From WRIS01 sp050945135 (GTDB lineage Bacteria; Actinomycetota; Coriobacteriia; Coriobacteriales; Eggerthellaceae), in the NCBI GenBank assembly GCA_050945135.1, contig JBMNSJ010000045.1, positions 1-17,343 of the forward strand: a DNA stretch of 17,343 bases, read 5' to 3'. The stretch's first letter is position 1. Every line of letters starts with the position of its first letter. A program made the position numbers and the translations under genes. Below are positions 1-10,982 of the stretch, one piece after another. The notes below the pieces were generated by a model that made no database searches, was not told the DNA's origin, and saw nothing but the letters and a program-made list of their open reading frames with translations.

Positions 1-4079
<4,079 letters not shown>

Positions 4080-4111
4080 TAATTAACTAATCTTACGCAT
4101 CGTGATTGATG

Positions 4112-4139
4112 AACGCTATGTAACCTTCAGGGTGCACAA
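4112..4139 (+). promoter_or_regulatory. pre-23S processing stem, right strand
   Basis: This is the partner strand of 875-902 and lies 33 nt beyond the estimated 23S 3' end. The conserved-looking TTGAGAACTGAA follows at 4142-4153, leading into the 5S precursor. Confidence 0.75.
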
Positions 4140-4174
4140 CCTTGAGAACTGAAGAACCTTCATAGAAGAATACC

Positions 4175-4299
4175 TTCTATGAGCGCGACCATAGAGAGAG
4201 GGATCACCCGATTCCATTCCGAACTCGGTAGTTAAGCCTCTCTTCGCCGGAAGTACTGCGGTGTAGTCCGTGGGAGATAAGGGCGTCGTGCTCATAGAG
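4175..4299 (+). rRNA. rrf: 5S ribosomal RNA
   Basis: The sequence contains the 5S core CCATTCCGAACTCGG (about 4214-4228) and TTAAGCCTCTC. Its termini close as the 5S stem: CTATGAGC (4177-4184) with GCTCATAG (4290-4297), extendable outward to a 14-bp helix from 4171 to 4303. The length of about 120-125 nt and the position about 95 nt after 23S fit a standard 16S-23S-5S operon. The mature ends are uncertain by a few nt. Confidence 0.93.
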
Positions 4300-4313
4300 G
4301 GTATTTTTGTTTT
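4290..4313 (+). terminator. probable rRNA operon terminator
   Basis: The right strand of the extended 5S closing stem (to 4303) runs directly into the T-rich tract TTTTTGTTTT (4304-4313). The closing helix may itself serve as the terminator stem. No separate strong hairpin with a U-tract was found just downstream. Confidence 0.4.
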
Positions 4314-4823
4314 CAGCTTAGCTGAGATGTATTCAAAAGGCTTCAGTCAATCAGTTTCATTTCCCGCATTCTTAAACGCTAAGGTCTAAAGCAAACATTC
4401 CGCAGGGAATAAGTATTGGTGTCTGTCTTAATCGGGCTCTCCAGCTTCAAGCTAGCTCAGTCTATTAATGTATATCAGCTCCGCTCTATGTGTGGCAGCA
4501 CTGAGTAGCTGTCTTCTCTATCTTGGCAACGCAATTAGGGCTGGAGGCACCGCTAAACGCAGGCAGCATATATTACGGTAGCTTACATTTCGGATGTATA
4601 GGCACAAAACACGTTCCGCTTGCAAATTCTTGGACACGTACGGCTTTTTGAGCAAGATATGAAGTGAGCTGCTTTCAAAACATACCAGGTCGGAGCTTGC
4701 TGACATGTAAAAGCGTGCGGATGCTTTGCAAGCGAAACGAATTTTGTACCAAAAAACTGGCAAATTGGCTAATGTAGGCTGACTCCAATAGCAGTGTGGG
4801 AAATATCAGGAGTCGATTACAGT
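4314..4823. other. gene-free interval after the rRNA operon
   Basis: About 510 nt separate the rRNA operon from the end of the acetyltransferase gene. I see no credible CDS: the reading frames here lack ribosome binding sites and recognisable domains. No tRNA cloverleaf is present; TAGCTCAGT at about 4454-4462 resembles a D-arm but has no matching acceptor or T-arm. The one structured item is the large inverted repeat at 4602-4749. Confidence 0.6.
4602..4749. repeat. large imperfect inverted-repeat element, copy 1
   Basis: The 25-nt arms 4602-4626 and 4725-4749 are complementary at 21 of 25 positions, with an uninterrupted 10-bp core CGCTTGCAAA (4617-4626). The roughly 98-nt interior has a smaller pairing, AGCAAG (4651-4656) with CTTGCT (4696-4701). 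The sequence is recognisably related to 16940-17071: both share the arm core, GAGC followed by ACCAGG in the interior, and the order of these blocks. I infer two diverged copies of one mobile or structured repeat (MITE-like or a cis-acting RNA); no transposase is present. Confidence 0.6.
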
Positions 4824-5291
4824 CTAAGCCGGGAGAGAGATAGTCATTGCTTGATGCTCTGCATTGGTGAAGCCAATCTTTTGGTAAAGAGGTTCACCCA
4901 TTTTTGTTGCCGAAAGACGCACTGTTCTCACGTTTTGGGCGCGCGCTTCTGTAAGAATTCTCTCGATAACCTGCGATGCAAGACCTTTTCTGCGGAAGTC
5001 TTCATAGGTAAGTACGTTGAGTACGGTACCAATCTTTCCGGTTGGAAAAGAGGGGCTTGCAGGCATATCCGATAAAGCAAGAAAAGCAACTGCCGCAATT
5101 ACATCTTCCTCCTCTGCGAAGATTGCGATGAAGGTGTCATCCTCAAGATGCTGCTCAAAGTAAGGAATCATATATTCTGTAAGGCTTTCACGTTCTGCTT
5201 CGGAAAGAGGACCACCGGATTTCGTGAGGTAGTCGAAACGGACTCTAATTAAGAGATCGAGGTCTTCAATGCTAGCTTTGCGAATATTCAA
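4824..5291 (-). CDS. GNAT-family N-acetyltransferase
   Basis: This 155-aa protein has the size and layout of a single-domain GNAT enzyme, which transfers an acetyl group from acetyl-CoA to an amine. The family fold shows as an N-terminal strand and helix (MNIRKASIEDLDLLIRVRF), a central strand ending in VLNVLTYEDFRRKGLASQ, with the acetyl-CoA pyrophosphate-binding R-x-x-G-x-A signature at RRKGLA (about residues 100-105), and the C-terminal LSATKMGEPLYQKIGF motif with the usual Y-x-K-x-G-F ending. The start is TTG at 5291, chosen because a near-perfect AAAGGAGG lies about 5 nt upstream. It follows the methyltransferase gene by 18 nt on the same strand, so the two are probably cotranscribed. 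The substrate cannot be read from the sequence. Confidence 0.88.
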   Translation of the reverse strand: MNIRKASIEDLDLLIRVRFDYLTKSGGPLSEAERESLTEYMIPYFEQHLEDDTFIAIFAEEEDVIAAVAFLALSDMPASPSFPTGKIGTVLNVLTYEDFRRKGLASQVIERILTEARAQNVRTVRLSATKMGEPLYQKIGFTNAEHQAMTISLPA

Positions 5292-5309
5292 ATTCTCCTC
5301 CTTTGTACA

Positions 5310-6101
5310 TTACCGCTTACGAAGAAGCCAGGTCGCACCAACGACATCGCCAAGAAGGTCATCGTACTCATTGCGTTGGTTTATGACGTAGTGGTCAAAC
5401 ATTTCTTTATGCTGAGGATACTGTTCGGCGAGTTCGTTCGCGCGTGCTTCAATCCAGGAAAACTCCTCGTCATAGTCCTCTTTGATATCGTGTGTTGTGT
5501 CATCATTTGTGATTCTTGCAACGACCTCAAGCTCAGCATGTTCAAATTCTTTCTCCCAGGATGAAAGAGGGAGATAGTCGGTGTCCGCATGAACTTCAAT
5601 CTTTGTTGCGTTTTCTTCGATATAGGCATCATCAAGCAGGATGTAGCCGCCTTGCTTAATAGTCTGAGCGAGCTGTGGAAGAAGCTCTGCTGGATTTCCA
5701 AGGACGGTGCCGACTGCACCAAATATTACGCAGTCGTAGCCCCGCTTGGTTTTAACAGTTTCAGTAATATCACCTGTCTCGAAACTCGTGAGCTCGGAGA
5801 CACCATGTTCTTGAGCCTTACTGCGAGCTTCTTCGATGAACTCGTGAATGATATCAATGCCTGTTACTTGGACACCGAATTCTTCAACAAGAGTTATACC
5901 TACAGCGCCCTTGCCACAACCGAGGTCGAGAAAACGTTTGTGAATATTTGTATCGATATATTTTTTTACAAGCGCAGCCATATCACCGGGAGAGCTACCG
6001 AGTTCCCAAAAATCTTGTAAGAGATAGGGAAGATAAGGGATGATGTCTGTCGTATCGGCAGTTAGAGATTCTGCGAGCTTATGTTGCGTTTGCTGATCCA
6101 T
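5310..6101 (-). CDS. class I SAM-dependent methyltransferase
   Basis: This 263-aa Rossmann-type methyltransferase shows motif I as FLDLGCGKGAVG (residues 57-68, the SAM-binding D-x-G-x-G), the acidic residue ending strand 2 in VTGIDII (about residue 83), GDI at 110-112 (motif III region), YDCVIFGAVG (122-131) and YILLDDAY (153-160). The N-terminal 50 residues and the acidic C-terminal region (about 205-263) lie outside the catalytic core and may select the substrate, which is unknown (small molecule rather than obvious protein or RNA). The start was placed at the ATG at 6101 (MDQQTQHK), not at the upstream end of the open frame: the upstream residues have no methyltransferase character, and a TATAAT lies 7 nt before this ATG. 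It is the first gene of a leftward two-gene unit with the acetyltransferase. Confidence 0.87.
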   Translation of the reverse strand: MDQQTQHKLAESLTADTTDIIPYLPYLLQDFWELGSSPGDMAALVKKYIDTNIHKRFLDLGCGKGAVGITLVEEFGVQVTGIDIIHEFIEEARSKAQEHGVSELTSFETGDITETVKTKRGYDCVIFGAVGTVLGNPAELLPQLAQTIKQGGYILLDDAYIEENATKIEVHADTDYLPLSSWEKEFEHAELEVVARITNDDTTHDIKEDYDEEFSWIEARANELAEQYPQHKEMFDHYVINQRNEYDDLLGDVVGATWLLRKR

Positions 6102-6107
6102 AAACTC

Positions 6108-6113
6108 ATTATA
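6108..6113 (-). promoter_or_regulatory. -10 element of a probably leaderless promoter
   Basis: On the minus strand, a perfect TATAAT (6113 down to 6108) ends 7 nt before the A of the methyltransferase ATG. The expected transcription start therefore falls on or next to the start codon. No Shine-Dalgarno is seen before this ATG and the -35 is poor. Leaderless mRNAs are common in actinobacteria. Confidence 0.5.
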
Positions 6114-6244
6114 GTATACTAATCGTCGCGCATAACGCTTGTCGGGATAGGGCACAGAGGCCTTCCATTTCCGAAGCTCACCGCTACAATTTGATGCTAA
6201 ATGGACTGACTGGTGGTCCGTTGCAATATATAAAGGAGAAGAAC

Positions 6245-7339
6245 ATGGCAAAACACGTAGTTACACTCATCCCCGGAGACGGAATCGGGCTCGAAACCAC
6301 CACTTCAATGAGGCAGGTTGTTGAAGCGAGCGGAGCAGAAATTGAGTGGGAAATCGCTGAGGCTGGCGAAGGAGTGATGGAGAAGTACGGTACTCCCTTG
6401 CCTGATGAAACGCTTGAAACAATTAAAAAGAATAAGGTCGCAATTAAGGGGCCAATAACTACTCCGGTAGGAACAGGTTTCAGAAGTGTCAACGTGGCGC
6501 TTCGCAAGAGCCTGAATCTTTTCGCGTGTCTACGTCCTGTTCTTTCTATTCCTGGTGCAGGTGCTCGCTATGATGATGTGGATCTGGTTATCGTTCGTGA
6601 GAACACTGAAGATCTTTATGCCGGCATCGAGTTTGAAGAGGGAAGTGCTGAGGCGAAAGAGCTTATCGAGTTCTGCGCTGCGAAAGGCGCGGGCACGATT
6701 CGTCCTGACTCAGGAATTTCTATCAAGCCAATTTCTATTAGCGCATCAGAGCGTATCGTGAAGTATGCCTGCGATTATGCGGTTGCACACAATCGTAAAA
6801 AGGTAACCGCAGCTCATAAGGCGAATATTATGAAGTATTCTGACGGTCTCTTTTTGCATACTGCTCAAGATACGGCAAAAGCATATGAGGGAAAAATCGA
6901 GTTTGATGATCGCATTATCGACGCGTTCTGTATGAATATGGTTATTGATCCTAGCCAGTTTGATGTCATCGTATTCCCCAATCTTTACGGCGACATTGCG
7001 AGTGACCTTTGCGCTGGACTTGTTGGAGGTCTCGGTCTTGCACCTGGAGCCAACATTGGTGAAGAGTATGCGGTGTTTGAGCCGGTTCATGGTTCTGCGC
7101 CAAAGCATGCAGGAAAGAATCGCACTAACCCAACGGCTCAAATTTTGTCTGCTGCTATGATGCTCAATCATTTGGGTGAAGACGAAAAGGCTAACAAGAT
7201 TCGTACTGCAATTAAAAACGTGTATGCAAAGGGCGAAAAGGTTACCTACGATATTCGTCGTGCAACGGGATCAGATCTTCCTCCGGTAAGCACCACTGAA
7301 TACACCGAGGCACTAATTCAAGAATTGAAAATTCTTTAG
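6245..7339 (+). CDS. icd: isocitrate dehydrogenase
   Basis: This 364-aa cytosolic member of the isocitrate/isopropylmalate dehydrogenase family oxidatively decarboxylates isocitrate to 2-oxoglutarate. The isocitrate ligands are in place: S81, N83 and R87 in SVNVALR, then R97 and R118. Also present are the lysine in AAHKANIMK (K192) and the metal aspartates in NLYGDIASD (D250, D254). A serine at position 81 favours isocitrate over isopropylmalate. At the nucleotide discriminator, HGSAPKHAGKN, the residues are K287-H288, the NADP-type pattern, not the Asp-Ile of NAD enzymes. The start is the ATG at 6245, preceded by AAAGGAGAAG; the open frame extends 18 codons further without an RBS. Aconitase follows 172 nt downstream on the same strand, so the two probably act as one glutamate-precursor module. 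Confidence 0.95.
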   Translation: MAKHVVTLIPGDGIGLETTTSMRQVVEASGAEIEWEIAEAGEGVMEKYGTPLPDETLETIKKNKVAIKGPITTPVGTGFRSVNVALRKSLNLFACLRPVLSIPGAGARYDDVDLVIVRENTEDLYAGIEFEEGSAEAKELIEFCAAKGAGTIRPDSGISIKPISISASERIVKYACDYAVAHNRKKVTAAHKANIMKYSDGLFLHTAQDTAKAYEGKIEFDDRIIDAFCMNMVIDPSQFDVIVFPNLYGDIASDLCAGLVGGLGLAPGANIGEEYAVFEPVHGSAPKHAGKNRTNPTAQILSAAMMLNHLGEDEKANKIRTAIKNVYAKGEKVTYDIRRATGSDLPPVSTTEYTEALIQELKIL

Positions 7340-7511
7340 TTAGTACGTGACGCTGCGACCCCTTATGGCGTTTCATCTTGTCGCTCCAAGCCCTCGTCGC
7401 GTACAGCGTACGCTTCCTCGGTCTTTCACGGCAATTTGAATCACCCTAAGGGCTCTCGCTGTTTTACTTGGACAAGCGGGTCATTTGCATAAAAATGGAA
7501 GGAACTAGTAT
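7340..7511 (+). other. icd-acn intergenic region with short dyad
   Basis: This 172-nt gap lacks a clear T-tailed terminator. It contains a perfect 6-bp dyad GCGTAC-AGC-GTACGC (7397-7411) within GC-richer sequence. The aconitase ribosome binding site GGAAGGA is at 7498-7504. A weak promoter-like TTGGAC (7468-7473) has no convincing -10. Transcription of aconitase by readthrough from icd is possible. Confidence 0.4.
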
Positions 7512-10172
7512 ATGACAACACAGGACGAGAGCCTGCAGGCTCAGCTGCAGGTTGGGGAAACAGAATATACCTATTATCCCGTTAAGAGTATTGAGGGAGC
7601 TGAAGAACTCCCGTATTCTTTGACGGTTCTTTTGGAAAATGCTTTGCGCAACGCGCCGAATGAACAGAGTGCGCGAGAGGCGGCCCAGCGTATAGTAGAT
7701 GCTGGACGTGCTGGTGAGGTGGGAAGCGAGATTGAGTATAGTCCCGCCCGCGTATTGCTTCAGGATTTCACGGGTGTTCCAGTTTTTGTCGACTTTGCGG
7801 TTATGCGCGAAGCGATGATGGATTTGGGGGGAGACCCAGCAAAAGTAAACCCGCAGATACCTTGCGATCTCGTAATTGACCATTCGGTTATTGCTGAGGA
7901 GGCAGGCTGTAAAACTGCTTTCGCTGCAAATCAAAAACTTGAGTACGAACGCAACGAGGAGCGCTACACTTTTTTGAAGTGGTCGCAGAATTCTTTTGAA
8001 AACGTACGTATTGTTCCGCCGGGGATGGGTATCTGTCATCAGATTAATGTCGAAGAATTCGCGCAAGTAGCGATGACTTCTGAACGAGATGCTGCTCCCG
8101 TCGTGTATTTCGACACTGTTGTCGGCACCGACTCGCATACTACCACTGCTAATGGTATTGGGGTTCTGAGCTGGGGAGTTGGCGGAATTGAAGCTGAAGC
8201 TGCGGCGCTTGGTCAGCCAATCACCACGCTTGTTCCCCGCGTAATCGGCGTCGAGCTTACTGGTTCTTTGCGGCCAGGTGTCTCAGCTATGGATCTTGCC
8301 TTGGTTTTCGCGCAAATTCTTCGTGAGAAAGGTGTCGTTGGTGCCTTTGTGGAATGCTATGGGCCAGGCCTTGAAGCATTGACCGCAACTCAGCGTGCCT
8401 GCATCGCAAATATGACGCCAGAATATGGCTGCACCTGCACATTGTTCCCGGTCGATCAGCAAACACTTGATTATTTGACTCTTACAGGAAGAAGCGAAGA
8501 TCAAGTTGCTCTTGTCGAGGCATATGCGAAGGCGCAGGGCTTTTGGAACGATCCTTCGGTATCGCGCACGTATTCTGAGGTTATTACTCTTGATCTTTCG
8601 GCGGTGACACGAAACATTTCGGGCCCTGCACGACCCCACGATCGTATCGGTTTCGAAAGCGCGCAGGACGCGTTTAAGAAAATCTGCGATACTCGCAAGC
8701 TCTCTCTTGCTGACAAGGTGGAAGTTGAGGTGGGAGGCAGCAGCAACGAGTTAACACATGGTGCTATTGCCATCGCTGCTATTACTAGCTGCACCACCGC
8801 TACTGATCCTGCAATGATGATAGCTTCGGGGCTTATTGCAAAGAAAGCTGCCGAAAAGAACTTGAAGTCGAAACCTTGGGTAAAAACAATCTTGGCACCA
8901 GGAAGCCATGCCACCGAACTCTTGCTAGAAAAGGCTGGGTTGCTTGATGGTCTTGAGGCGCTCGGTTTTTACAACTGCGGATTTGGCTGCATGAGCTGCA
9001 TCGGCAATTCTGGTCCTATTTTGCCAGCAATGCAAAAGGTCTCATCGGAAATCGAGCTTGCCAGCGTCCTTTCGGGTAATCGAAACTTTGAGGGACGTAT
9101 CTCGCCTGATGTTTCGCAAAACTATCTGGCGCAACCTGCAATTGTTGTTGCTTATGCTTTGGCTGGAACACTCGACTTCGATTTTGAGAACACTGCTCTT
9201 GGCTTTGACGCACAAGGCTCTGAGGTTTACCTACGCGATATCTGGCCAAGTGACGAGGAAATTGCTACAGCTCTTACTACCTACAATACGCCAGAGATTT
9301 TCAATGAAGGAAGAAAGACTCTCTATTCAGGAGATGAAGCATGGCAGGCTATTGAAGTATCAGCTAGCGATACGTTTGCCTGGGATAAGGATTCGACTTA
9401 CGTGAGACGTGCTCCTTATTTTGAGGGCATGAAGAAAGAGCCTGTTGCTCCTAAGGCGATAGAGCGTGCGCGAGTTTTAGTTAATGTCGGCGATTTCATC
9501 ACAACAGACCATATCAGTCCAGCTGGCTCAATCGCAGCTGACTCACCTGCAGCTCGCTATCTGTCTGAGCGTAATGTTGAGCCTCAGGATTTCAATACCT
9601 ATGGCGCGCGCAGGGGCAACCACGAGGTTATGATGCGGGGAACCTTCGCAAACGTAAAACTCCAGAACAAGCTTGCTGAGGGTCGTAAGGGATGTTGGAC
9701 CTATGACTTTAGCTCAAACGAACTTACGAGCGTATTCGATGCTTCGCAGTCATACGCAAAAGATGAGACACCGCTTGTAGTACTAGCTGGCAAGATGTAT
9801 GGCAGCGGCTCTTCACGAGACTGGGCTGCAAAAGGACCTCTTCTTCAGGGGGTTCGGGCGGTCTTCGCGGAGAGTTTCGAGCGCATTCATCGTTCAAATC
9901 TAATCGGTATGGGAATTTTGCCCTTGCAGTTTGCAGAGGGAGAAAACGCTGAAGTGCTCGGTCTCGATGGTTCTGAAGTCTTCAGTATCGAAGAGTGCGA
10001 TTTTTCTGCTGGTCTTCCGAATCCGAGTTCTGTGGCGGTTACTGCCGAGAAGGCTGACGGCGAAACCATAGGCTTCACAGCACTTGTGCGTATTGATACG
10101 CCAACAGAAGGGCATTATTACTATAACGGTGGTATCTTGCAGTACGTTTTACGCGGTTTGGCAAAAGCCTAA
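7512..10172 (+). CDS. acnA: aconitate hydratase, AcnA/IRP1 type
   Basis: This 886-aa 4Fe-4S enzyme interconverts citrate and isocitrate via cis-aconitate in the cytosol, feeding the isocitrate dehydrogenase just upstream. Its length matches bacterial AcnA/IRP1. Active-site blocks appear in order: LLQDFTGVP (Q84), VIDHSV (D123, H124), GICHQINVE (H176), GTDSHTTTANG (D207, S208, H209), the first cluster cysteine in AITSCTTATDP (C427), the remaining two in GCMSCIGNSGP (C493, C496), SGNRNFEGR (about 521-529), and the swivelling C-terminal domain with GSGSSRDWAAKG (S767, S768, R769). One oddity is SCTTATDP where most members have SCTNTSNP. The ATG at 7512 has GGAAGGA about 8 nt upstream. Its stop codon overlaps the convergent repressor gene by 4 nt. 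Confidence 0.95.
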   Translation: MTTQDESLQAQLQVGETEYTYYPVKSIEGAEELPYSLTVLLENALRNAPNEQSAREAAQRIVDAGRAGEVGSEIEYSPARVLLQDFTGVPVFVDFAVMREAMMDLGGDPAKVNPQIPCDLVIDHSVIAEEAGCKTAFAANQKLEYERNEERYTFLKWSQNSFENVRIVPPGMGICHQINVEEFAQVAMTSERDAAPVVYFDTVVGTDSHTTTANGIGVLSWGVGGIEAEAAALGQPITTLVPRVIGVELTGSLRPGVSAMDLALVFAQILREKGVVGAFVECYGPGLEALTATQRACIANMTPEYGCTCTLFPVDQQTLDYLTLTGRSEDQVALVEAYAKAQGFWNDPSVSRTYSEVITLDLSAVTRNISGPARPHDRIGFESAQDAFKKICDTRKLSLADKVEVEVGGSSNELTHGAIAIAAITSCTTATDPAMMIASGLIAKKAAEKNLKSKPWVKTILAPGSHATELLLEKAGLLDGLEALGFYNCGFGCMSCIGNSGPILPAMQKVSSEIELASVLSGNRNFEGRISPDVSQNYLAQPAIVVAYALAGTLDFDFENTALGFDAQGSEVYLRDIWPSDEEIATALTTYNTPEIFNEGRKTLYSGDEAWQAIEVSASDTFAWDKDSTYVRRAPYFEGMKKEPVAPKAIERARVLVNVGDFITTDHISPAGSIAADSPAARYLSERNVEPQDFNTYGARRGNHEVMMRGTFANVKLQNKLAEGRKGCWTYDFSSNELTSVFDASQSYAKDETPLVVLAGKMYGSGSSRDWAAKGPLLQGVRAVFAESFERIHRSNLIGMGILPLQFAEGENAEVLGLDGSEVFSIEECDFSAGLPNPSSVAVTAEKADGETIGFTALVRIDTPTEGHYYYNGGILQYVLRGLAKA

Positions 10173-10834
10173 AGAACCCAATCAAAAGGAAGCATCATCC
10201 ATACAACGCGCCCGATGATAGTAATATTGTCGGGCGTTTCTTGTTGGCTTGAGTAGCTGATGGGCTTGAATGAAGAATCGTGTGAATCGGGAATCATCTC
10301 GAAGCCGTCAGGCAACTTCCGAACGCGCTTGATGGTGGCATCTTGGTCATTGATGCAGAACGCATACACTGCTTCATTGGCTGGATCGATTTGATCGGGG
10401 TCGATTAGCGCAAAAGATTTGTTGGGTAAAACCTTGTTCATTGATTCGCCCTCAACGCGCAGGAGGAAAGCGTTCGGATACTTTTGGTGCATTTCGAGCG
10501 GGATAGGGTGGGTGTCTTCAACGGGGATTACCGCAAGTGGTTTACCTGCAGCAATCGAACCAAAAAGGGGAGTATTAACGTAGGCAACTTCGGAGGAGAA
10601 TCCATATTCGGCTAAAGGATCGAGTGGGTAAAACTCTGTAATTGGAACATCGAATATGGCACTAAGCTGTATAAGAGATGCATGGTCGGGACTAGTTCTT
10701 CCAGTTTCCCACGAGCTAATCGTTTTGCCAGAAATGTTGGGCTCTAAAAGCCGCCCCAGCTCATTGCCACTAATCTTGAGCTTCTTTGTTCTTAGATAAC
10801 TTATGCGTTGACCGATAAATTCCTTGGTATTCAT
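10169..10834 (-). CDS. XRE/S24 family (LexA/CI-like) self-cleaving repressor
   Basis: This 221-aa protein has an N-terminal helix-turn-helix (about residues 5-65, with ELGRLL ... TISSWETGRTSPD typical of XRE domains) and a C-terminal S24 peptidase/dimerisation domain (about 85-215). The elements for autoproteolysis are intact: the Ala-Gly scissile bond in SIAAGKPL (A96-G97), nucleophile S131 in VEGESMNK, and general base K169 in ATIKRV. The family represses by DNA binding and is inactivated when RecA filaments stimulate self-cleavage after DNA damage. The start is the ATG at 10834, since AGGAG sits 5 nt upstream; an in-frame ATG 12 codons earlier overlaps an operator. It is divergent from a Cro-like gene, with four operator copies between and over their promoters. 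It is unlikely to be the housekeeping LexA, given its XRE-type rather than winged LexA N-terminus. Confidence 0.9.
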   Translation of the reverse strand: MNTKEFIGQRISYLRTKKLKISGNELGRLLEPNISGKTISSWETGRTSPDHASLIQLSAIFDVPITEFYPLDPLAEYGFSSEVAYVNTPLFGSIAAGKPLAVIPVEDTHPIPLEMHQKYPNAFLLRVEGESMNKVLPNKSFALIDPDQIDPANEAVYAFCINDQDATIKRVRKLPDGFEMIPDSHDSSFKPISYSSQQETPDNITIIGRVVWMMLPFDWVL

Positions 10835-10842
10835 GCAGACTC

Positions 10843-10855
10843 CTATGATTTGTAG
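10843..10855 (-). promoter_or_regulatory. operator copy O1, over repressor transcript start
   Basis: The minus-strand sequence CTACAAATCATAG matches the core of O2/O4 (CTACAAAACATAG) at 12 of 13 positions. It lies in the repressor 5' UTR, covering the predicted transcription start (about 10853) and lying just before the AGGAG ribosome binding site. That position predicts autorepression. Confidence 0.65.
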
Positions 10856-10859
10856 GAAA

Positions 10860-10890
10860 AGTATACACAAAATAATGGGATAGGTCTACA
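10860..10890 (-). promoter_or_regulatory. predicted leftward promoter of the S24 repressor
   Basis: On the minus strand the -10 is TATACT (10865 down to 10860) and, after 17 nt, a weak -35 TAGACC (about 10888 down to 10883) overlaps operator O2. This geometry lets a protein bound at O2 or O1 block it. Confidence 0.5.
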
Positions 10891-10900
10891 AAACATAGAT
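10885..10900 (+). promoter_or_regulatory. operator copy O2
   Basis: TCTACAAAACATAGAT is an imperfect dyad with TCTA/TAGA arms, identical over 16 bp to O4 (10955-10970). It overlaps the predicted -35 of the leftward repressor promoter. Confidence 0.8.
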
Positions 10901-10915
10901 AAGCCCATGTCGAGC

Positions 10916-10943
10916 TTGCAAATCTACGAAATGTAGATATACT
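10916..10943 (+). promoter_or_regulatory. predicted rightward promoter of the Cro-like gene
   Basis: A -35 TTGCAA (10916-10921) and a -10 TATACT (10938-10943) are separated by 16 nt that coincide almost exactly with operator O3. The predicted start is about 10950, followed by O4 in the leader. Confidence 0.55.
10922..10938 (+). promoter_or_regulatory. operator copy O3 (perfect arms)
   Basis: ATCTACGAAATGTAGAT has perfect 6-bp arms ATCTAC/GTAGAT around a 5-bp centre. It is the most symmetric of the four sites and fills the spacer between the -35 and -10 of the rightward promoter. Confidence 0.8.
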
Positions 10944-10954
10944 TTTAATGAAAG

Positions 10955-10970
10955 TCTACAAAACATAGAT
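10955..10970 (+). promoter_or_regulatory. operator copy O4
   Basis: This site is the same 16-mer as O2 (TCTACAAAACATAGAT). It lies just downstream of the predicted rightward start and 12 nt before the start codon of the Cro-like gene. Confidence 0.8.
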
Positions 10971-10982
10971 TCAAGGGGTGTT

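Noticed and set aside
4454..4462. TAGCTCAGT resembling a tRNA D-arm
   Set aside because: No acceptor stem, anticodon arm or T-arm could be built around it on either strand.
4518..4763. 81-aa leftward ORF after the rRNA operon
   Set aside because: It spans the inverted-repeat element, has no Shine-Dalgarno and no domain; better explained as part of the repeat.
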